From positions 1 to 29,695 of IMG/VR virus record IMGVR_UViG_3300042466_001742: a DNA stretch of 29,695 nt; one strand, 5' to 3'. This stretch comes from a virus. The position numbers and the translations under genes were made by a program. The notes under the pieces were generated by a model that was not told the origin of the DNA, ran no database searches, and worked only from the letters and a program-made list of their open reading frames with translations. Each line of letters begins with the position of its first letter. Position 1 is the first letter of the stretch. Positions 23,721 through 29,695 of this stretch are shown piece by piece.

Positions 23721-23737
23721 AGTATTTATCTTTACTA
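23721..23737 (+). promoter_or_regulatory. TATTTAT element before helicase gene
   Basis: Core TATTTAT at 23723-23729, 22 bases before the helicase ATG, with CTTTACTAAC after it rather than the A-tract seen at 2962, 4500, 6540 and 19015. It is the only core match ahead of a replication gene. Confidence 0.38.
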
Positions 23738-23740
23738 ACA

Positions 23741-23747
23741 GAAGGAA
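23741..23747 (+). promoter_or_regulatory. Shine-Dalgarno-like site of the helicase gene
   Basis: GAAGGAA lies about 5-10 bases before ATG 23752. It stands out because most starts in the window have only A-rich leaders; it supports the ATG chosen for the helicase. Confidence 0.5.
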
Positions 23748-23751
23748 AATT

Positions 23752-25140
23752 ATGGCGACAAACAAAAATTTTGAGTATCTAGGAAACACATTCCAATTAC
23801 AATTACTTAATCAAATTATCTTAGATAAAGATTTTTCACATTCAATCATTGATGTGATTGAAAACAATTATTTTGAAAATAAATACTTTAAAATAATTAC
23901 CCAAATGATCAGAGAGTATTATACAAAATATGATCACACACCATCATTTGAGACATTAGAACAGATTACTAAATCTGAACTACAACAAGAGATTGCATCC
24001 AAGATAGTATTGGATACAATTAAGAAAATTAAGGACGCACCTATTGATGGTGTAGCTTTTGTACAGGAAAAGGCGTTAAAGTTCTGTAAACAACAGGAAC
24101 TTCAAAAGGTTATGACCAAAGCTCAAAAAATCATTGATGGTGGTGAATTTGAGAACTATGATGCCCTTGAGGAAATGGTTAGAGGAGCTTTACAAGTAGG
24201 AGCTAAAGACACAAGTTCAATGGATGTCTTCTCCAACATTGATCAGGTCCTTGATGACGACTACAGACACCCAATTCCAATGGGAATACCTGGAATTGAT
24301 AGACTACTTAAAGGTGGTTTGGCTAAAGGTGAGATTGGGGTTATATTAGCACCAACGGGTGTGGGTAAATCTACAATCTTAACTAAAATTGCTAACCACG
24401 CATTTAACTTAGGAAATAACGTACTTCAGATCTTTTTTGAGGACAACCCAAAGGTAATACAAAGAAAACATTATACACTTTGGACTAAGATTCATCCTGA
24501 TGAATTGTCAGAAAAAAGAGACGAAGTTATCAAAAAGGTTAAAGATATTGAGGAATCTATGCCAAATAAGTTAATTATGAATAAGTTACCATCTGATACG
24601 GTAACCATGTCACAAATTAAGAATCAAATCAGAAAGATGGTTGCTGATGGTAATAAGATTGATATGGTATTACTTGATTACATTGACTGTGTTGTTCCTG
24701 ATAAGAATTTAGGTGATGAATGGAAGAGTGAAGGATCTGTAATGAGAGCATTTGAAGCTATGTGTCACGAAATGGATTTAGTTGGATGGACTGCAACACA
24801 AGGTAATAGAAGTTCTATTTCTTCTGAGGTTGTAACAACTGATCAAATGGGTGGATCAATTAAAAAGGCACAAGTTGGTCACGTTATTATTACGGTTGCA
24901 AAAACACTTCAACAGAAAGAAATGAAATTAGCAACAATAGCAATTACAAAATCAAGGGTTGGTGATGACGGAGTTGTATTTGAGAATTGTAAATTTGATA
25001 ATGCGATGCTAGACATTGACACCGATAGTTCTATGACTTTCTTAGGGTTGGAAGAACAAAAAGAAGAAAAACAACGATTAAGAGTCAAAGAGTTGTTAGA
25101 AAAAAGACAACAAAGACAAAACGAAACAAAAACTAATTAA
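23752..25140 (+). CDS. 41: DnaB-type replicative helicase (gp41-like)
   Basis: This 462-residue protein is a replicative helicase of the DnaB/gp41 class (T4 gp41 is 475), moving 5'-3' on the lagging strand. An N-terminal helical domain (1 to about 165) is followed by the RecA-like motor. Walker A is 'APTGVGKST' at 200-208 with K206. Walker B is '[10 protein letters not shown]'. '[14 protein letters not shown]' and '[20 protein letters not shown]' carry the usual sensor and arginine-finger region. The C terminus is Lys/Gln-rich. It has a TATTTAT element and a Shine-Dalgarno-like site, so it may be transcribed on its own as well as from upstream. nrdB begins 13 bases after its stop. Confidence 0.93.
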   Translation: MATNKNFEYLGNTFQLQLLNQIILDKDFSHSIIDVIENNYFENKYFKIITQMIREYYTKYDHTPSFETLEQITKSELQQEIASKIVLDTIKKIKDAPIDGVAFVQEKALKFCKQQELQKVMTKAQKIIDGGEFENYDALEEMVRGALQVGAKDTSSMDVFSNIDQVLDDDYRHPIPMGIPGIDRLLKGGLAKGEIGVILAPTGVGKSTILTKIANHAFNLGNNVLQIFFEDNPKVIQRKHYTLWTKIHPDELSEKRDEVIKKVKDIEESMPNKLIMNKLPSDTVTMSQIKNQIRKMVADGNKIDMVLLDYIDCVVPDKNLGDEWKSEGSVMRAFEAMCHEMDLVGWTATQGNRSSISSEVVTTDQMGGSIKKAQVGHVIITVAKTLQQKEMKLATIAITKSRVGDDGVVFENCKFDNAMLDIDTDSSMTFLGLEEQKEEKQRLRVKELLEKRQQRQNETKTN

Positions 25141-25153
25141 TTTTAAGAAAAAA

Positions 25154-26101
25154 ATGGAAAAAATATTAAAGGAAAACCCTAACAGGTTTGTTATCTTCCC
25201 GATTGAACACAATGACATATGGGAATACTACAAAATGCATCAGGCGGCGTTTTGGACGGCTGAAGAAGTAGATTTAACGAATGATATTCGCGATTGGGAA
25301 AAATTAACAGATAATGAAAAGTTTTTTGTTAAGAATGTATTATCATTTTTCGCAGCTTCTGATGGGATTGTAAATGAAAATTTGGCGGAGAACTTCTATC
25401 GTGAAGTACAATATCCTGAGGCTAAGTTTTTCTACGGTTTTCAGTTGGCGATGGAGAATATTCACTCATTAATGTATTCGTTATTGATTGATACTTACAT
25501 TAGTAATCCAAAAGAAAAAGATGAGTGTTTTAATGCAATTGAGAACTTACCAGCAGTTAAGAAAAAAGCGACATGGGCTCTTGATTGGATTGATAATTCA
25601 TCATTCCAAGAAAGATTAATTGCGTTTGCTGCGGTTGAAGGTATATTCTTTTCAGGATCATTCTGTTCAATATTTTGGATGAAATCAAGAGGAATAATGC
25701 AAGGTTTGTGTAATGCAAATACACTTATTTTTAAAGATGAAAACTTACATTGTGATTTTGCAATTCACTTATTGAACAACCATTGTGAGGAAAAACCATC
25801 TGAAAAAAGAATTAAGGAGATTTTGTTATCGGCTTTAGAAATTGAAAAAGAATTCATTACTGAGTCATTACCTGTTTCATTGATTGGAATGAACTCAAAC
25901 CTGATGAAACAATATTTGGAGTTTGTTGTTGATGGTCTTTTAGTTAAATTTGGTTGTAGTAAAGAATTTAATGTTGAACAACCATTTAAATTCATGGAAC
26001 AAATTGCAGTTGAAACAAAAGGTAATTTCTTTGAATCAAGAACAATGGAATACCAAAAAGCAAAATTGAACGAAACGATTACGTTTGAAGAAGATTTTTA
26101 A
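25154..26101 (+). CDS. nrdB: Ribonucleotide reductase small subunit, class Ia
   Basis: NrdB holds the di-iron/tyrosyl radical cofactor that starts each turn of ribonucleotide reduction with NrdA. All ligands are present: D70 in '[10 protein letters not shown]', E101 and H104 in 'AMENIHS', E162 in 'AAVEGIFF', and E196 and H199 in 'DENLHC'. The radical tyrosine Y108 lies four residues after H104, as in other class Ia enzymes. Spacing and motifs ([30 protein letters not shown]) resemble the eukaryotic-type R2 more than E. coli NrdB, and the C-terminal end '...ITFEEDF' resembles the eukaryotic '...DADF' docking tail. At 315 residues it is short, lacking the N-terminal extension. The gene is 13 bases upstream of nrdA and probably in one transcript. 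Confidence 0.96.
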   Translation: MEKILKENPNRFVIFPIEHNDIWEYYKMHQAAFWTAEEVDLTNDIRDWEKLTDNEKFFVKNVLSFFAASDGIVNENLAENFYREVQYPEAKFFYGFQLAMENIHSLMYSLLIDTYISNPKEKDECFNAIENLPAVKKKATWALDWIDNSSFQERLIAFAAVEGIFFSGSFCSIFWMKSRGIMQGLCNANTLIFKDENLHCDFAIHLLNNHCEEKPSEKRIKEILLSALEIEKEFITESLPVSLIGMNSNLMKQYLEFVVDGLLVKFGCSKEFNVEQPFKFMEQIAVETKGNFFESRTMEYQKAKLNETITFEEDF

Positions 26102-26114
26102 ATATTAAAAAATT

Positions 26115-28544
26115 ATGATGTCACTTAAAATATTAAAACGAGATGGGGAGAATGTAACGTTTAATCCACAAAAAATTTACAATCGTGTTAAACGATCAGC
26201 AAAAGGTTTGAATGTTAATTCAGACGAGATTTTCATTAAGGTTATTACCTCAGTACCAACTGAGGGTGTAATAACAACAAAAGAATTAGATAAATTAATT
26301 TACGAGATTGCAGCATCTTACACTGGTAGTCACCACGATTACTCAAGATTGGCATCTTCAGTTGCGATTTCGTCATACCATAAAGAAACCAATCCAAGTT
26401 TTTCAGAAACTATGAATTTGTTATTTGGTGATGGTATCATCAATGAAAAATTGATTGAGACAATTAAAGAATATGGTGAGGATAGTATTGATGAGGTAAT
26501 TAATCACGATAATGATTATAATTTTGATTACTTTGCTTGGAGATCTTTACAAGAAATGTACTTGTTAAAAAGACCTAATGGTGTTGTAGTTGAAAGACCA
26601 CAACATATGTATATGAGAGTCGCATTATGGGTTACAGATAACTTTGTGGAGGCGGTTGAGTACTACAAATCATTATCAAATCAACTTATATCTAAGGCAA
26701 CACCAATTATGATTAATGCGGGTACAAAGGTACCTCAATTAGCATCTTGTGTTTTACACTATAATAATTCAGATTCAAGAAGTGGATTGTTAAATACATT
26801 AACGGATATATCAACTTATTCTTCAGACGCTGCAGGAATTGGACTATCAATGTCTAACATTAGAAGTAAAGAAAGTAGAATATCAAGTTCAGGTGGTTAT
26901 GCGGGTGGTTTATTAAAATACCTTAAAATAGTTAATGAATCTTTACGTTTCTTTAACCAACAAGGTCGTAGACCAGGGTCGGCAGCAATTTATCTTGAAC
27001 CTTGGCATAAAGATATTTTTGATTTATTGGAAATTAAAAAGAACACAGGTGCTGAAGAATTGAGAGCTAGAGATTTGTTTACGGCACTTTGGATCCCTGA
27101 TAATTTCATGAGAGCGGTAAAAGACAATACTGAATGGTATTTATTCTGTCCTAACGATATTATCACTGCAGGTATCAAACCATTACAAGAATCATTTGGT
27201 GATGAGTATGAAGAAAATTACAATAAAGCGGTTTCTTTAGGGTTGGGTAAAAAAGTTAAAGCACAAGACATTTGGTCTAAAATTATTGAATCACAAGTTG
27301 AAAGTGGTATCCCTTATTTATGTTCTAAAGATAGTGCAAACAGAAAGACTAACCACCAAAACATCGGTGTGATCAAACAATCTAATCTTTGTAATGAGAT
27401 TTATCAGTACACAGATGAGGAAACAACGGCTATCTGTACATTATCTTCAATAGTACTTAAAAACTTTATCACTAATGGTAAATTTGATTTCCAATTGTTG
27501 TTTAATGAAGTAAGAAAAGTAGTTAGAACTTTAAATAAAGTTGTAAATATTAATAATTACTCAACACAAAAAGGATTAAAAGGTGGTTTAGAACAACGTG
27601 CAATTGCTATCGGAACACAAGGTTTGGCTGACGTATTTTACTTACTTGACTTAATCTTTACAGACGAAGAGGCAAAAATCTTGAACAAACAAATTTTTGA
27701 AACCATATATTACGGGGCGGTATACGAAAGTAATGAGTTATGTAAAAATGGTAAACACGAACCATACAAACACTTCAAGGGATCACCTATGTCTAAAGGT
27801 ATTTTCCAATTTGATATGTGGGATTTGAATGAAAATGATTTGTCAGGATATTGGGATTGGAATAAATTAAAAGAAGATGTTAAAGAGTATGGAGTATGTA
27901 ACTCATTATTCACGGCACAAATGCCTGTTGCATCTTCCGCTAAAATTACGGGATCATTTGAAATGACTGAACCGGCTCACTCAGCATTGTTTAACAGAAG
28001 AGTTGTTGGTGGTGAAATTATGATTGTGAATAAATACTTAATTGCGGACTTTGAGAAAATTGGTATATGGTCTGAAGATTTGAAAAATGAAATTATTATG
28101 AATGAGGGTTCAATCCAAAACATTAATTTCAATAACTACTTAGATCCTGAAGACAAACATTATAATAAGAAAGTTAAAAGAATTGAGCATTTAATCCCTA
28201 AGTATAAAACTATTTGGGAGATCTCACAAAAAGAACTTATCAACATGGCGGCAGACAGAGCACCATTTATTGATCAATCACAATCAATGAATATCTATAT
28301 GTCAAATCCAACATTGTCAAAGATTACTTCATCACACTTCCACTCTTGGGAGAAAGGTTTGAAAACACTTTGTTACTACGTTAGAACAAAGGCAATTTCA
28401 ACAGGAGCGAAACACTTAGCATTGGACATGACAAAAAGAGAACCAATTAAAAAAGTAGAAACACCTAAAGTAGATTTTTCAAATATGAATTTACCACAAA
28501 AACCTGATAGTTCAGAGTTTGAATGTTTTGGATGTTCATCTTAG
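26115..28544 (+). CDS. nrdA: Ribonucleotide reductase large subunit, class Ia
   Basis: NrdA (809 residues) reduces ribonucleotides to deoxyribonucleotides for phage DNA synthesis. The N terminus is a likely ATP-cone regulator: 'LKILKRDGENVTFNPQKIYN' to about residue 95. Active-site residues are C212 in 'LASCVLHY', the N424-C426-E428 triad in 'NLCNEI', and C441 in 'ICTLSS'. C804 and C807 in 'ECFGCSS' at the extreme C terminus are the shuttling pair. 'AIYLEPWHKDIFDLLEIKKN' and 'ELRARDLFTALWIPDNFM', with 'FIDQSQSMNIYMSNP', match the eukaryotic-type class Ia family. The gene is complete with no intron. The terminator 24 bases downstream ends the nrd unit. Start ATG 26115 has a second ATG in the next codon; the choice between them is open. 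Confidence 0.97.
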   Translation: MMSLKILKRDGENVTFNPQKIYNRVKRSAKGLNVNSDEIFIKVITSVPTEGVITTKELDKLIYEIAASYTGSHHDYSRLASSVAISSYHKETNPSFSETMNLLFGDGIINEKLIETIKEYGEDSIDEVINHDNDYNFDYFAWRSLQEMYLLKRPNGVVVERPQHMYMRVALWVTDNFVEAVEYYKSLSNQLISKATPIMINAGTKVPQLASCVLHYNNSDSRSGLLNTLTDISTYSSDAAGIGLSMSNIRSKESRISSSGGYAGGLLKYLKIVNESLRFFNQQGRRPGSAAIYLEPWHKDIFDLLEIKKNTGAEELRARDLFTALWIPDNFMRAVKDNTEWYLFCPNDIITAGIKPLQESFGDEYEENYNKAVSLGLGKKVKAQDIWSKIIESQVESGIPYLCSKDSANRKTNHQNIGVIKQSNLCNEIYQYTDEETTAICTLSSIVLKNFITNGKFDFQLLFNEVRKVVRTLNKVVNINNYSTQKGLKGGLEQRAIAIGTQGLADVFYLLDLIFTDEEAKILNKQIFETIYYGAVYESNELCKNGKHEPYKHFKGSPMSKGIFQFDMWDLNENDLSGYWDWNKLKEDVKEYGVCNSLFTAQMPVASSAKITGSFEMTEPAHSALFNRRVVGGEIMIVNKYLIADFEKIGIWSEDLKNEIIMNEGSIQNINFNNYLDPEDKHYNKKVKRIEHLIPKYKTIWEISQKELINMAADRAPFIDQSQSMNIYMSNPTLSKITSSHFHSWEKGLKTLCYYVRTKAISTGAKHLALDMTKREPIKKVETPKVDFSNMNLPQKPDSSEFECFGCSS

Positions 28545-28567
28545 TATGAATCTTATATTACAATGGG

Positions 28568-28595
28568 AAATCACGGCTTAGGTCGTGATTTTTTA
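28568..28595 (+). terminator. Rho-independent terminator after nrdA
   Basis: An 8-bp stem (AAATCACG with CGTGATTT) with an 8-base loop is followed by more Ts. It closes the replication/nucleotide block before the gp25 unit. Confidence 0.8.
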
Positions 28596-28602
28596 TTTTA
28601 TA

Positions 28603-28616
28603 TGTATTTATTCAAA
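28603..28616 (+). promoter_or_regulatory. Upstream TATTTAT element of gp25 unit
   Basis: Core TATTTAT at 28605-28611, 31 bases before the gp25 ATG and just after the nrdA terminator. It is one of two cores here; the other is at 28631. Confidence 0.4.
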
Positions 28617-28628
28617 ACACATAGATAC

Positions 28629-28640
28629 TATATTTATAAG
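28629..28640 (+). promoter_or_regulatory. Proximal TATTTAT element of gp25 unit
   Basis: Core TATTTAT at 28631-28637, 5 bases before the ATG at 28643 and 19 bases after the first core. As at 2036, it is too close for a normal leader if it is a -10 box, so the upstream copy may be the functional one. Confidence 0.35.
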
Positions 28641-28642
28641 AT

Positions 28643-29101
28643 ATGGCAAATGGAATTACATATGGGGTAAATTTTCCTTTTAGGGAATCTTACGTTGGTA
28701 AATATTTAGATGTTTCTGATACAACTGAAGAGGAAGTAAGAAGTAATTTAATTCATTTATTATTAACTAAAAAAGGATATAGATATTATCTTCCTGATTT
28801 TGGAACAAGATTGTATGAATATATTTTTGAACCTCTTGATGGGCCTACATTTAGTGAAATTGAAGGCGAAATTAGGGATTCTGTTGAAAAATATATGCCT
28901 GGTGTACAGATAACAAATATTTCAATAACCGACGCTTCTTTAGGTGAAGAAGATAAGGGTACTTTTATTAATCCTGACGGAGAAAGAGAATTTAAAGTAC
29001 AAGGTATAAGTGAAAAAGAACATACCGCAAAAATTAAAATAGACTATAAGGTCACAAATCAAGCCTTTGAAAGTAGTGATTTTGTTATTATCAATATTTA
29101 A
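28643..29101 (+). CDS. 25: Baseplate wedge protein gp25
   Basis: This 152-residue protein is the T4 gp25 wedge family (T4: 132), a small sheath-initiator-like component. Residues 41-64, 'LTKKGYRYYLPDFG' then 'TRLYEYIFEP', contain the hallmark G-x-R-x-x-x-P-D-F-G-x-x-L signature. After it come 'EIRDSVEKYMPGVQI' and a β-rich C-terminal half ending in I-I-N-I. It also has a charged insert (DKGTFINPDGEREFKVQG) relative to the usual size. gp6 begins 6 bases after its stop, as expected for the gp25-gp6 wedge module. Confidence 0.92.
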   Translation: MANGITYGVNFPFRESYVGKYLDVSDTTEEEVRSNLIHLLLTKKGYRYYLPDFGTRLYEYIFEPLDGPTFSEIEGEIRDSVEKYMPGVQITNISITDASLGEEDKGTFINPDGEREFKVQGISEKEHTAKIKIDYKVTNQAFESSDFVIINI

Positions 29102-29107
29102 TAGTAT

Positions 29108-29695
29108 ATGGCTGAGAAAAAAATATCATACACAACTAGAGATTTCCAAGGAATAAGAACTGAGTTAATTAACTTTACCCGTACTTATTATCCTGATTTA
29201 GTACAGAACTTTAACGATGCTGGGGTTTTCTCAGTAATGTTAGATTTAAATGCTGCCGTTACGGACAACCTACAATTTAATATTGATAGGAGTATTCAAG
29301 AAACGGTATTACAATTTGCTCAACAAAAATCTTCAGTTTATAATATCGCTAAGACTTACGGGTTAAAAATTCCGGGTCAAAGACCTTCGGTGGCATTAGT
29401 AGATTTCTCAATAACGGTTCCCGCATTTGGTGATAGAGAAGATTTAAGATATTGTGGTATTCTAAGGAGAGGATCCCAAGTAAGTGGTGCAGGACAACCA
29501 TTTGAAACCGTTTATGACATTGATTTTGCCTCAGCAATAAATTCTGAAGGCACATTAAATAGATTAAAGATTCCTAACTTTGATGCTAATGGTAAAATAT
29601 TAAATTACAACATTGTAAAAAGGGAAGTTGTTGTAAACGGGTTTACAAAAGTATTCAAACGAGTTATTACACCAAACGATGTGAAACCATTCTTT
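29108..29695 (+). CDS. 6: Baseplate wedge protein gp6 (baseplate J-like), 3' end outside window
   Basis: Translation from ATG 29108 is open for 196 codons to the last base and starts 'MAEKKISYTTRDFQGIRTEL', followed by 'INFTRTYYPDLVQNF' and 'FSVMLDLNAAVTDNLQF', the standard N-terminal part of gp6/baseplate J proteins. gp6 dimers form the ring that links wedges and contracts with the sheath. T4 gp6 is 660 residues, so about two thirds of this gene lies beyond the window. The ATG comes 6 bases after the gp25 stop and has no Shine-Dalgarno sequence. The gp25-gp6 order is conserved in contractile systems, which supports the call. Confidence 0.9.
   Translation, partial: MAEKKISYTTRDFQGIRTELINFTRTYYPDLVQNFNDAGVFSVMLDLNAAVTDNLQFNIDRSIQETVLQFAQQKSSVYNIAKTYGLKIPGQRPSVALVDFSITVPAFGDREDLRYCGILRRGSQVSGAGQPFETVYDIDFASAINSEGTLNRLKIPNFDANGKILNYNIVKREVVVNGFTKVFKRVITPNDVKPFF

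Noticed and set aside
20068-23766. Shared start ATGGCGACAAACAA in gp32-like and helicase genes
   Set aside because: Fourteen identical bases at two starts are notable, but both encode M-A-T-N and the following bases differ; probably codon preference rather than a duplicated signal.

Overview
The window is a gene-dense, AT-rich stretch of a T4-like contractile-tailed phage (myovirus). Every supported gene reads on the + strand. Tail and baseplate families (sheath, tube, gp26-like, tape measure, gp53, gp25, gp6) sit beside a T4-type replication and nucleotide set (gp32-like ssDNA-binding protein, UvsX, RNase H/FEN exonuclease, gp41-like helicase, class Ia ribonucleotide reductase). Most starts have an A-rich leader and no clear Shine-Dalgarno sequence, which together with the low GC content points to a Bacteroidota host. 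That host call is inference. No tRNA, CRISPR array, insertion sequence or integrase was seen, and there is no gene-free stretch over 300 bases.

Layout. 1-1980: 3' part of the tail sheath gene, closed by a strong terminator. 2051-2890: a HAD-type phosphatase-like protein between sheath and tube. 3012-3500: tail tube, then a terminator. 3587-4493: a gp26-like protein and a small overlapping gp51-like frame, in the position of tail-assembly chaperones. 4523-6496: probable tape measure. 6561-18998: a tightly packed trio made of a 1,666-residue baseplate/tube-junction-like protein with an OmpA-like insert, a gp53-like wedge protein, and a 2,373-residue hub-like giant with fibre-type repeats. 19038-19954: two small proteins, the second Pro/Ala/Asp-rich. 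20068-25140: replication and recombination genes. 25154-28544: nrdB and nrdA. 28643-29695: baseplate gp25 and the start of gp6, which runs off the window.

The genes serve two jobs. The outer blocks build the contractile tail and baseplate. The central block coats ssDNA, does strand exchange, removes primers, unwinds DNA and supplies dNTPs. A recurrent AT-rich element with core TATTTAT, often followed after 2-3 bases by a TAAAA tract, lies just upstream of six genes or operons (2051, 3012, 4523, 6561, 19038, 23752) and twice ahead of 28643. It is the best candidate for a phage-specific promoter class. Other points worth a second look are a T6C slippery-looking site in the chaperone pair, a cysteine-free gp32 with a bacterial-SSB-like C-terminal tip, and possible N-terminal capsid-targeting peptides on two non-capsid proteins.
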